Source of the DNA: Rhizobium sp. JAB6
GTDB lineage: Bacteria > Pseudomonadota > Alphaproteobacteria > Rhizobiales > Rhizobiaceae
Direction of reading: 5' to 3'
Assembly (NCBI RefSeq): GCF_003024605.1
Contig: NZ_PYJQ01000001.1
Coordinates: 467,001 to 531,000 of the forward strand
Length of the DNA: 64,000 nucleotides
Positions within the stretch are counted from its first letter, which is position 1. Each line of letters opens with the position of its first letter. The notes beneath the pieces are model-generated. The model did not search any database, was not told the origin of the DNA, and was given only the letters and a program-made list of their open reading frames with translations. A program made the translations under genes and the position numbers. Shown here in pieces: positions 9,456-17,096 of this stretch.

Positions 9456-10709
9456 ATGCGCGCTGCGGATAAGGGGATGGGATTGTATCTCGGTGCTTTG
9501 TTCGTAGCCGACATGGTGTTCTCCATCGGCTCGGTGAGGGAAACTGCGCGACGGCTGTCCTTTTCGGCGTCGACCGTCTCCGGTGCGCTGCGCCGGCTCG
9601 AGACGGAACTTGCCATGAAGCTTGTCGAGCGCGCCTCCGGGGAGCTTGCAACCCTTCTGGCGAGCTCGAAGGTTCAGAAGGGGCTGCAACCTATTCTCGG
9701 CGGCATGCGCCAGCTTTCGACCCTGATGAAGGAACCGCCTTCTCGCGAGGACTATGACCAATGGGCCGCGCGCCTGCCATTGAAGATCGCCACCATCGAA
9801 CGCTTCCTCGAGGTGGCCGACCAGGGCAGCATCAATCGCGCCGCCCGGCGCCTGCGTCTTGGCCAGCCGCAGCTCTCCCTACAGATCGCCAATCTGGAAG
9901 AGCTGTTCGGCTGCCGCCTGTTTGCCCGGCAGGCGCAGGGTTCGGTGCTGACGGAAGCCGGCCAGGAAGTTCATGCCATCCTCTCCGCCATCGCGCAGGC
10001 CTGGGACGAAATGAAGGCGGCGGCGGACGAGCGCTTTCAGCGCACCGCGCGAGCGGTTCGCATAGGCTCGATCATTCCAACCGGTTCGGAAAGCTGGGTT
10101 GCCCGCTCGCTGGCAAGCCTGGTGTCGCGCTGGAACATCGGCGGCAACCGCAACATGCTGTCGCTGCTGCTGATGACGGCCGACGATCTGCGCGAGGCGC
10201 TTCGCTCCGGCCGCATCGATGTTGCCATCGTCGATTCCGTGTTTGGTCTCGATGCTTTCGAACATATGGAGCTTCTCGCGACGGACATGGTGGCGATCGC
10301 GCCGCCTGATAGCACGGAGCAGACCTTCGCCGCGCTCGTGGAAAACCATCCGCTCTGCGTGCCGAGCCCGCGCACCGGCATCGGCAATGCCGCGACGGCC
10401 TTCGGCTATGACAGCCGCGACCGCCGGCGGTTTCGCGGACGCGACATCACCTCGGCCGACTCTCTGCCCGTCATCGTCGATCTCGTGGCCAATCATGGCT
10501 ACGTCTCGTTCCTTGGCCGCGTCAGCGCGCTTCCGATCGCCGACAAGGTCCGCATCGTCGATCCGGATGAGGTTTTACCGCTGTCCTACCATCTCGCCCA
10601 TAATGGCCGCAAAGCCTCGGTCGAAGCGTGCCGGCTGATCCTGGAGGCGGTTCGCGAACTGGTTGGAAACGTGGGGACAACGCCAAGACGCTCGTCGTCC
10701 CGCAGGTAG
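9456..10709 (+). CDS. LysR-type regulator with two N-terminal HTH domains
   Basis: 417-residue transcription factor, about 110 longer than a normal LysR protein. A first winged-helix segment (IGSVRETARRLSFSASTVS) lies at residues ~23-45. A second, canonical LysR HTH (IATIERFLEVADQGSINRAA, then RLRLGQPQLSLQIANLEELFG) lies at ~105-155, followed by an effector-binding domain from ~195. The duplicated HTH is visible directly in the sequence. It is divergent from the osmoprotectant importer and may regulate it. ATGs at 9456 and 9477 are both possible starts. Confidence 0.8.
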   Translation: MRAADKGMGLYLGALFVADMVFSIGSVRETARRLSFSASTVSGALRRLETELAMKLVERASGELATLLASSKVQKGLQPILGGMRQLSTLMKEPPSREDYDQWAARLPLKIATIERFLEVADQGSINRAARRLRLGQPQLSLQIANLEELFGCRLFARQAQGSVLTEAGQEVHAILSAIAQAWDEMKAAADERFQRTARAVRIGSIIPTGSESWVARSLASLVSRWNIGGNRNMLSLLLMTADDLREALRSGRIDVAIVDSVFGLDAFEHMELLATDMVAIAPPDSTEQTFAALVENHPLCVPSPRTGIGNAATAFGYDSRDRRRFRGRDITSADSLPVIVDLVANHGYVSFLGRVSALPIADKVRIVDPDEVLPLSYHLAHNGRKASVEACRLILEAVRELVGNVGTTPRRSSSRR

Positions 10710-10805
10710 CGGAACCAAATGCGTTATCTTCGCGTTTAGCTGGGTTAGGTTAGTCCGGACGTACGCAGCCGGGGGGCTCGTTCGGCACCCAAGGAGAGAC
10801 CATAC

Positions 10806-11015
10806 ATGAAAATTCTTACAACGGCGCTCGTCGCATTAGGCATCATCGTTCTACCCGCTACTTATGCCGAGGCGCGTGATCATCACCATCACCGCTGGCA
10901 TCATTACCATCGTGACTATCGCCCCCATCATCATGGCTGGCATCGCCATGAAGGATGGCGGCATGGACATCGCCATCATCGCTGGCACAGCAAGCCGCAT
11001 TTCTCGCATGCCTGA
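10806..11015 (+). CDS. small His-rich exported protein
   Basis: 69 residues: signal peptide MKILTTALVALGIIVLPATYAEA, then a mature part of about 46 residues with 19 His plus Arg, Trp and Tyr. Clusters such as DHHHHRWHHYH suggest binding of a divalent metal (Ni, Zn, Cu or Co) in the periplasm, or of an anionic surface; this is inference. AAGGAGAGAC precedes the ATG. A strong terminator follows at once, and a longer paralogue with the same signal peptide lies 270 bp downstream. Confidence 0.8.
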   Translation: MKILTTALVALGIIVLPATYAEARDHHHHRWHHYHRDYRPHHHGWHRHEGWRHGHRHHRWHSKPHFSHA

Positions 11016-11033
11016 TGGCGGCGGACGGCCATG

Positions 11034-11060
11034 AAAACGGCGCCTTCGGGCGCCGTTTTT
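11034..11060 (+). terminator. intrinsic terminator with UUCG tetraloop
   Basis: AACGGCGCC and GGCGCCGTT form a 9-bp stem closed by TTCG and followed by T5, directly after the His-rich gene. Confidence 0.92.
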
Positions 11061-11288
11061 GCAACTGCCGATCAACTGCATCCTTCTTCTTCCATTCTGA
11101 CGATATCGATTGAAACGCACCGGCCGATGAGCGCGCCATCGCGATCATGCGGGACCTGCGCCGATGCCCCGAAACGACTGCCGCTCAGGGGATAGCGGAA
11201 CTTTCGAAGGCGCTCTTGCGTTTATTATTCGTCCGGAGGACGCAAGTAATCCAGTAGCGTTTACGTCCGGCGTTCAAGGAGGCTGGAA

Positions 11289-11666
11289 ATGAAAATTCTG
11301 GCAACGGCGCTGGTTGCGCTAGGTATGGCCGCGCTACCGGCAACTTATGCCGAGGCCCGTCCTCATCACCACGGGCACCACCATAGAGTGATCGTCCATC
11401 GGCACTATCATCACCACTATTATCGCCCATATGGCTATTACGCGCCGTACTATGGCTATGACCGGCCTTATTACGGCTATTACCAGCCCTACTATCCATT
11501 GGGTGTCTTCGGCGTTTTCGGCGGCTATGGCGGCTATCGCCATTATCACGGCTGGTATGGCGGGCGGGGATACCATCACGGCTGGTATGCCGGCGGCCAC
11601 CGCGGGTGGCACGGCGGCGGCGGCCATTGGCGCTATTACAGCCAGCCGCACTTCTCGCATAATTGA
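11289..11666 (+). CDS. His/Tyr/Gly-rich exported protein, paralogue
   Basis: 125 residues. The signal peptide MKILATALVALGMAALPATYAEA is nearly identical to that of the gene at 10806, and both end with a KPHFSHA/QPHFSHN motif, so they are tandem duplicates that diverged in the middle. This copy has an added Tyr/Gly/Pro-rich low-complexity core (YYAPYYGYDRPYYGYY). CAAGGAGGCTGG precedes the ATG. Metal binding or a surface role is inference. Confidence 0.78.
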   Translation: MKILATALVALGMAALPATYAEARPHHHGHHHRVIVHRHYHHHYYRPYGYYAPYYGYDRPYYGYYQPYYPLGVFGVFGGYGGYRHYHGWYGGRGYHHGWYAGGHRGWHGGGGHWRYYSQPHFSHN

Positions 11667-11685
11667 CGGCCAATCCTATGGCAGA

Positions 11686-11705
11686 ACGGCGCCTTTTGGC
11701 GCCGT
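11686..11705 (+). terminator. GC hairpin after second His-rich gene
   Basis: ACGGCGCC-tttt-GGCGCCGT, an 8-bp perfect stem almost identical to the terminator after the upstream paralogue, which suggests the terminator was duplicated with the gene. The T-run is lacking, so termination may be weaker. Confidence 0.65.
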
Positions 11706-11742
11706 ATCAGGATGAATGCATAAACTGTCGGGCAGTGCGGGC

Positions 11743-12042
11743 TCACGCGGGATTCAACACATGGACAGCGCGGCCGGCCATCAGATGCTTCACCTTTTCG
11801 CCGTAAGCGGCCATGTGCGCCGAAGCCGCATGAGCCTTAAGCGCCTGCATGCTTGCCCACTTTTCGACCACGACGAACGTATCAGGCCCAAAGGCCGGAT
11901 CGGCCCCTTCGACATCCACGACGGCGGTATATTCGATGCATCCGTCTTCCGCATGAACGGCCGGAACATTCGCCTGGAAGGCTTCGAGCACCTCGGCGCG
12001 CTTGCCGGGCAGGGCGGTGAGGATGGCGAGAACGTGAATCAT
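11743..12042 (-). CDS. antibiotic biosynthesis monooxygenase (ABM) domain protein
   Basis: 99 residues of a dimeric ferredoxin-like fold (HVLAILTALPGKRAEVLEAF, then DGCIEYTAVVD, then VVVEKWASMQALKAHAAS). These are YgiN-like putative quinol monooxygenases that act without cofactors. The ATG at 12042 starts the domain directly with a purine-rich GGACATTTCC ahead of it; the open frame to 12126 adds an unrelated leader. Stand-alone gene on the minus strand. Confidence 0.85.
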   Translation of the reverse strand: MIHVLAILTALPGKRAEVLEAFQANVPAVHAEDGCIEYTAVVDVEGADPAFGPDTFVVVEKWASMQALKAHAASAHMAAYGEKVKHLMAGRAVHVLNPA

Positions 12043-12189
12043 GGAAATGTCCTTGAAACGATAGACGATAGCAAATGAAGAACAACGGACGCCGCCGATG
12101 GCGCGGCCCGTTTCAATCTCTATCACGGAACGGAGCGATCCAAACGCCGAACTTCGTTTGGTTGGCCGTGCGGCGAGTCCGGCTCGGCC

Positions 12190-13068
12190 TCACATCCGGT
12201 TGATGTGCTTCGGATCCAGCGATCCGCTCAGCAGGTGGCCGAAAGCGATGAGATTGCCCTGCAGGCGGCCGCGACGGTCGATATAGGGCGGCGGGTTGAG
12301 TGAGCCGGCGAGATTTGAGGCGACGTTGCCGCCCATCAGCTTGAGCGCCCATTTCAGCGAAACGGAGCGTTTCTTGACGAGGTAAAGCGGATTGGCCACC
12401 TGGGAATAGCCGAAGCGCAGGCCCGAGGTACGACCGGCCTTGACGCCGAGATGGACGCCGCGCAGGCGATTGAACTTGACGATCTTGCCGAAAGGACGAA
12501 GCCGCCGGCACAGATCCACATCCTCCTGCCAGCCGTAGAGCGGCAGATCCTCGTCGAAATAGATACCATTTGCGAGCATCGCCTTCCGGCGGAAGATCAT
12601 GTTGCAGCCATAGGCATTGTGCGTAGCCTCGATCACCGGCGCCGGAAAGGGCGTGGCGTCCGCTGCGAGCGCTCCGTCCGCTTCCTCCGCGGTCAACCCC
12701 GGCCCAAGAATACCGTCACGGACGACCTCACCGGTCGCCACGACGATGTCTTCATCCGCCTCGAACAGGGCTTCCGTCTCGGCGAGATAATTCGTTGCTG
12801 GGAAGAAATCGTCATCGAAGAAGACGATGACATCGGTGCCGACAGCCGCATCGATAATGGTATTGCGTTGCGGGCAGCTTCCCTGCGGCGAGGAGAGGAT
12901 CGTCACCGGAAATGGCGCAGAGCTCAAGCGCGCCATGTCGATATCGTCATTCTTGGTCGGGCACAGGAAGAGATGATCCGGCCTGCGTGCCTGTGCGGCC
13001 AGCCGGTCGATCGTGGCGGCGAGGATCGCCTTGCGACCGCATGTTGCTATGCCAACGGCAATCTTCAT
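12190..13068 (-). CDS. family 2 glycosyltransferase
   Basis: 292-residue cytosolic GT-A enzyme. It starts MKIAVGIATCGRKAILAATI, has the nucleotide-sugar site and a DXD-like acidic run VIVFFDDDFFPA near residue 95, and a later GWQEDVDLCRRL motif typical of GT2. Probable role is in polysaccharide or LPS decoration; donor and acceptor are unknown. ATG 13068 is preferred over 13149 because GGGGGA precedes it and the domain begins there. It borders the left end of the integrated element. Confidence 0.88.
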   Translation of the reverse strand: MKIAVGIATCGRKAILAATIDRLAAQARRPDHLFLCPTKNDDIDMARLSSAPFPVTILSSPQGSCPQRNTIIDAAVGTDVIVFFDDDFFPATNYLAETEALFEADEDIVVATGEVVRDGILGPGLTAEEADGALAADATPFPAPVIEATHNAYGCNMIFRRKAMLANGIYFDEDLPLYGWQEDVDLCRRLRPFGKIVKFNRLRGVHLGVKAGRTSGLRFGYSQVANPLYLVKKRSVSLKWALKLMGGNVASNLAGSLNPPPYIDRRGRLQGNLIAFGHLLSGSLDPKHINRM

Positions 13069-13251
13069 GATGCATCCCCCCAAGAACATTGTCCCGAGAT
13101 GGACGAAATCATCAAAATCTGAATCTTTAGTTGCAACAATCGCGTGCATTCAACGGATCGCGTGCAAACGCGCCTGATAGCTTTGGCTCAGCCGTAGAGC
13201 GAGCGGGCTTGCCGGGCGCGGGTATCCGAACGATTGAAAACACTCAGGAAC

Positions 13252-13310
13252 GGGCAAAGAAAAATGGTGCCGCTTACGTGACTCGAACACGTGACCCCAT
13301 CATTACGAAT
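13252..13310. repeat. left attachment repeat (attL) of the island
   Basis: 59 bp identical to 24359-24417. Positions 13265-13310 are the 3' 46 nt of tRNA-Thr (minus-strand sense, including CCA), so this is the displaced 3' end of the tRNA gene. The similarity to the right copy continues leftward in diverged form to about 13181. Confidence 0.93.
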
Positions 13311-13770
13311 CCTAGACTCGGATGCAATCCTCGTAGCAGCTTCGCTCTGTTTTGGTTGTGACCAGACCTCTTGTCGCCCGACCCCCGAGTCCGCAATTAG
13401 CTTGAACCGACCCATTAGAACCGACCGATGCTTTCAGTTTCGCTCAAGTTCCTATCATCGTACAAGTGGATGGCTGGGCCGTATGCTTCATGCCATTGAA
13501 CGTAGAGATTCGACAGAAAATCAAACGGTTAGATATTAACGGCTTCGGATATGTCCTCCGACATGGTTCACATACAGCGCCATGCACCATGAACTCCCAA
13601 AATTTCCTGCTTTCGCTCTTCTTCTGTCGCTTAAATTATTGATTTTATGTAATAAATTTCGAATTCAGGATTCACTTTGACCCTTGAATATGCTATCAGG
13701 GAGAGTCCACTTGGAGTCCGGCGAGTGGGTGCCACTCAGGCTATCTTTCTGGGTATTGTTGGGGTATCAT

Positions 13771-15087
13771 ATGGCCACATTTCATCTCACCTCGAAGTCG
13801 CTAATGCAACCCGTCAAGATCGCTGTCGCTGAGCAAAGATCATTACATATTTGGGACACGGAACTATCCGGTTTCGGCTGCTACATCTCTCCAAAGGGGA
13901 AGGTCAGCTGGCTTGTTCAACGATGGACAGGTGGCAGGGAAGGCGGGAAGGCAACAAGGCAAGTCATCGGCAAGGGTGATTTGATCGACCTACAGGAAGC
14001 CCGCAAGATTGCCAGACGTGTACTCCTCGATATCGATAGCGGAATTGATGTCGCAGAGAGAAAGCGTGAAGCTCGCAAGCCTAAGGTTCAGCAAACTGCC
14101 ATTACCGTCTCTGAGGCTATTGGGAAGTTCTCCGATCTTTCTGCACCATGGAATTCCGGTAGGACGGAAACATACCTATTGGAACGTCAGCGGAGATTGT
14201 CGGTAGGGCTGGCTGAACATCTATCCAATCCTTTGCCCGGTCTTCAGAAGGCAGATATCAGGACAGCACTCGACAAGAAGGAAACTCAGAGTACCAAGCA
14301 AGCATTATACGCTGCACTGTCACCATTTCTGTCGTGGTCGCTTGAGCATGATCTGATCGAAACAAACCCTCTGGCGTCGATATCCGCTATCCAGCCTGTC
14401 GCTTCTCGTGAGCGTGTCCTTACCAAACTGGAAATCAAAGCCCTGTGGTCGGCTTCCTATCATATGCCTGATCGATGGGGCTCATTCTATCGGCTTCTTC
14501 TTTTGACCGGACAGCGAAGGGAAGAGGTTGCGGGGATGCACCTGTGCGAAATTGATTTCGATAAGTCCGAGTGGACGATTCCAGAGGAGCGAACAAAGAA
14601 CGGTAAGACCCATATTGTCCACCTATCATCAACGGCATTGGCTGAAATCGGGCAAGCTCAAGGTTATGTGTTCCCGGCTGCTAGGATCAGGTTAACTTCA
14701 ACGAAGTCGAAGACGAGTAAGGACCAGAAAACAGAGGCGCATATCTCCGGCTATTCGAAAATGAAGATCAAGCTAGATGGATATATGAAGAAAGAGCTTG
14801 CCAAGGAAGGGCACGAATTCAAGCCGTGGCGTGTTCATGATCTTCGAAGGACTATGGCGTCGGGACTTGCTGAAATCGGCGTCTTGCCCGAAGTGATCGA
14901 ACGGGTACTCAACCATACTTCCGGTGCTACTGGTGGTTTGAAGGCCGTTTACCAGCGATATGAGTACCTGAAGGAACGGAAAGAAGCCCTTGAAGCATGG
15001 GCTAGCCGCGTGGGTGCCTTAGTCTCACAAGAAAAGCGCATATATTCCAATGAGTTACTGGAGGATGGGGTCTGTGTGGCGGAATGA
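13771..15087 (+). CDS. tyrosine recombinase / integrase
   Basis: 438 residues. The N-terminal part resembles the arm-binding domain of P4-type integrases (DTELSGFGCYISPKGKVSW), a central SAM-like core-binding domain follows, then the catalytic domain. Catalytic residues are visible: Arg in LTGQRREEVAG, HDLRR box, NHTSG His, and the Tyr in the YQRYEYLKER segment. It presumably cuts within the tRNA-Thr 3' end. The ATG at 13771 has GGGGT upstream and starts the domain; the open frame continues upstream to 13684 without domain content. Confidence 0.93.
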   Translation: MATFHLTSKSLMQPVKIAVAEQRSLHIWDTELSGFGCYISPKGKVSWLVQRWTGGREGGKATRQVIGKGDLIDLQEARKIARRVLLDIDSGIDVAERKREARKPKVQQTAITVSEAIGKFSDLSAPWNSGRTETYLLERQRRLSVGLAEHLSNPLPGLQKADIRTALDKKETQSTKQALYAALSPFLSWSLEHDLIETNPLASISAIQPVASRERVLTKLEIKALWSASYHMPDRWGSFYRLLLLTGQRREEVAGMHLCEIDFDKSEWTIPEERTKNGKTHIVHLSSTALAEIGQAQGYVFPAARIRLTSTKSKTSKDQKTEAHISGYSKMKIKLDGYMKKELAKEGHEFKPWRVHDLRRTMASGLAEIGVLPEVIERVLNHTSGATGGLKAVYQRYEYLKERKEALEAWASRVGALVSQEKRIYSNELLEDGVCVAE

Positions 15088-15187
15088 CTGGCTTGGCGTT
15101 GGGAGTGCCCGAGAGTCCTTGGAAAAAGTGTTAGATATTGTGTAATATTTTCAGTGACTTAAATTCCGATCCGTTTTAAACTTAGAA

Positions 15188-15312
15188 TTAATTTCTAAAT
15201 ACTTGACAAAATCAAAAAAATATTAAATGGTATATGTGTAGAGTGAGTTGATTTTAGAACGATTTTGCGTCTGAAATCTCTCTTCTGGCCGAGAGTTTAA
15301 TTTCTAAATACT
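15188..15312. repeat. 16-bp direct repeat pair in AT-rich gap
   Basis: TTAATTTCTAAATACT occurs at 15188-15203 and again at 15297-15312, in the 444-bp gap after the integrase gene. The DNA between is strongly AT-rich (15140-15250). These could be integrase arm sites, iterons, or operators for the small genes that follow. Nothing else supportable is seen in the gap 15088-15531. Confidence 0.6.
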
Positions 15313-15531
15313 CGGTAGATCATGCTGGCCATCCATCGCAGTGTTATTCGCGTCAGCCAGAGGACCGACCTATAGCGGTCCATTCAACCCCCAACCTATT
15401 ATTAATGTGCGAAGCTCTTAAAGGAACTTCGTTCCGAATACTTTGAACGTTGCCCGCTCAGGGTCCCGTTCGTTTTTCTATCGGTTGAGAACCTACGAGG
15501 CTTCCAGCCGGCCAGTTCGAAAGGAACACAT

Positions 15532-15975
15532 ATGAACACAAAAATTAGCCACGTCGTCTACGGAGGGACACCAAATCCCCCGAGCAGTAACGCAGTGTCA
15601 ATCGATGGCTCCATCACACATACCAAGTCATGGAGCTTGACCGACTATTTCCCCGAGAAAGCCGAAGACAAGATCAAGGTCCGCGATGTCGCCGACTACA
15701 TGGAGGTCATTGTCAAGGATAAGAAGTCCGGTGAGCTGATCGACTGTGTAATCTCAAAGCCGAACGAACTAGGCCATTTCTATACGATTGGCTTTTCGAA
15801 ATCCCGGCCCGAAGGTGCACGAGGTCCAGTCGGCAAGTTCGATACGCCGAAGGAATGCAGTGGAAGGTTTACTTCGATCCAAGAGGCACAACAAGTCCTA
15901 CGGAATTGGATTGAGAACTCTACGTCTAGTGTCGAGTTATTTGATGTAGATCGAAAGTATAATAACATACGGTAA
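15532..15975 (+). CDS. hypothetical protein of the island
   Basis: 147 residues, not recognised. Polar and soluble, with no signal peptide or membrane segment; a central stretch VRDVADYMEVIVKDKKSGELIDCVI suggests an alpha/beta fold. AAAGGAACAC lies just before the ATG. First of three co-directional small genes between integrase and primase-helicase. In phage satellites this position often holds regulators or helper-interference genes; that is only positional inference. Confidence 0.7.
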   Translation: MNTKISHVVYGGTPNPPSSNAVSIDGSITHTKSWSLTDYFPEKAEDKIKVRDVADYMEVIVKDKKSGELIDCVISKPNELGHFYTIGFSKSRPEGARGPVGKFDTPKECSGRFTSIQEAQQVLRNWIENSTSSVELFDVDRKYNNIR

Positions 15976-16073
15976 TAAACTTAAAATATATAAGCACATA
16001 TTTCTCAAAATCAGATAGGATCTAATGTAATGTTGAGATTTTATCCTATTATTATTCAATAAAGGAAAATATA

Positions 16074-16436
16074 ATGGCAAAGATTAGTTGGACTAATATC
16101 GATCCGGCAATGAAGAAGAACTTCGACAAGGCAAGCGATGCTGAAAAGAACTACGTTAAACATGAGATTGGCAAGCTGGCGGAACAGATCAATGACAGCA
16201 ATTTGTCTGAAGATGCACTGCGAATCCTGATTGGTAGATTGAAGAAATCCGAAAGTTCCGGCTCCGGCTCTGCGTCGAATACGAATGACCACCCTGAGTG
16301 GCGCAGAAAGCTTCCTGCCCATGTCCTCGAAGTCCTCGAAAAAGAGGAACGTCTTAGCGCTGAGTCTAAGAAATCGATTGAGGATCATTTGGGCAAAGTC
16401 TTCGGCCTGTCATCTGAGTCACCCTTCGATTTCTGA
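16074..16436 (+). CDS. hypothetical charged helical protein of the island
   Basis: 120 residues, not recognised. Lys/Glu-rich and mostly helical (KKNFDKASDAEKNYVKHEI, then a Ser/Gly linker near residue 62, then a second helical segment ending in HVLEVLEKEERLSAESKK). AAAGGAAAATATA precedes the ATG in strongly AT-rich DNA that likely holds the promoter. The HNH-like gene begins 12 nt after its stop, so the two are probably one operon. Confidence 0.72.
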   Translation: MAKISWTNIDPAMKKNFDKASDAEKNYVKHEIGKLAEQINDSNLSEDALRILIGRLKKSESSGSGSASNTNDHPEWRRKLPAHVLEVLEKEERLSAESKKSIEDHLGKVFGLSSESPFDF

Positions 16437-16448
16437 CCGGATTCAACA

Positions 16449-16805
16449 ATGAAGTTTGGGCAATCAATGACGCCCCGACAGATTGGGGCAACGAATGAAA
16501 ATCTTACGATCACGGTCGCTGTTTCGAAAGACGATGCACACCCTAGGGCCGTTCTGTCATACGATGACTATCAGCATTTGGTTGAACTCGGGCTTTCTCC
16601 TAACTGGCATCTGTCTGGGGGGAATGTTTGCGGTTACGCTCTGAAGACTAACGGATACGTCAAAGTTCCGGTCGCTCGATTGCTGCTCAGAGCTAGGGCC
16701 GGTGAGAAAATCCGATACCATGACGGCAATCGTTTGAACCTACGTCGCGAGAACCTCACTCTGATTGACGGCTACAGCGTCGGAGATGCATCGAGTGCAC
16801 CGTAG
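16449..16805 (+). CDS. HNH-like domain protein of the island
   Basis: 118 residues. The C-terminal half (VPVARLLL, then IRYHDGNRLNLRRENLTLI) follows the pattern of HNH_3-type homing-endonuclease domains, in which a His-Asp-Gly-Asn-x-x-N-N-x-x-x-N-L run carries the active site. The His of YHDGN is kept, the first loop and its Cys/His metal ligands are not evident, so catalysis is uncertain. It may be a DNA-binding remnant or regulator. Co-directional with the gene upstream, 12-nt gap. Confidence 0.6.
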   Translation: MKFGQSMTPRQIGATNENLTITVAVSKDDAHPRAVLSYDDYQHLVELGLSPNWHLSGGNVCGYALKTNGYVKVPVARLLLRARAGEKIRYHDGNRLNLRRENLTLIDGYSVGDASSAP

Positions 16806-16865
16806 GTGCTGAGCTACTAATTAGGCGACGCTAGGGGAGCTTAATCCTCATATTGAGTCATGGAG

Positions 16866-16934
16866 GCTCGTACAGAGCGTTCGGTATGTTTTGGCTAGGT
16901 TGTAGCTGAAATGGTTGAATGACTCTGTACGGGC
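16866..16934. repeat. inverted repeat upstream of primase-helicase
   Basis: GCTCGTACAGAG at 16866-16877 and CTCTGTACGGGC at 16923-16934 pair 11 of 12 bases around a 45-nt loop. It lies in the 291-bp gap 16806-17096 just before the replication gene, a typical place for an element origin or operator. Function is inference. Confidence 0.55.
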
Positions 16935-17096
16935 TTCTGTGAGTCAAACAGGGCCAACAGCAAGCTGTTAATACCATATTTAGTGCAACGAATTACTTAG
17001 GCCACAAGGAATAGCAAACGGAGTCGCCTTGAGCGTCTTCGATGCGAGACATGGGGTGTGCGCCACCTTTAACCCGAGCGCGGAATTTGAAACGAA

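Noticed and set aside
13181..13310. Possible second tRNA gene at the left end of the island
   Set aside because: Only the 3' half is intact; the rest is a diverged remnant, so it is an attachment scar.
13131..13361. Short open frame across the left attachment repeat
   Set aside because: It reads through tRNA sequence in the antisense direction and has no family match.
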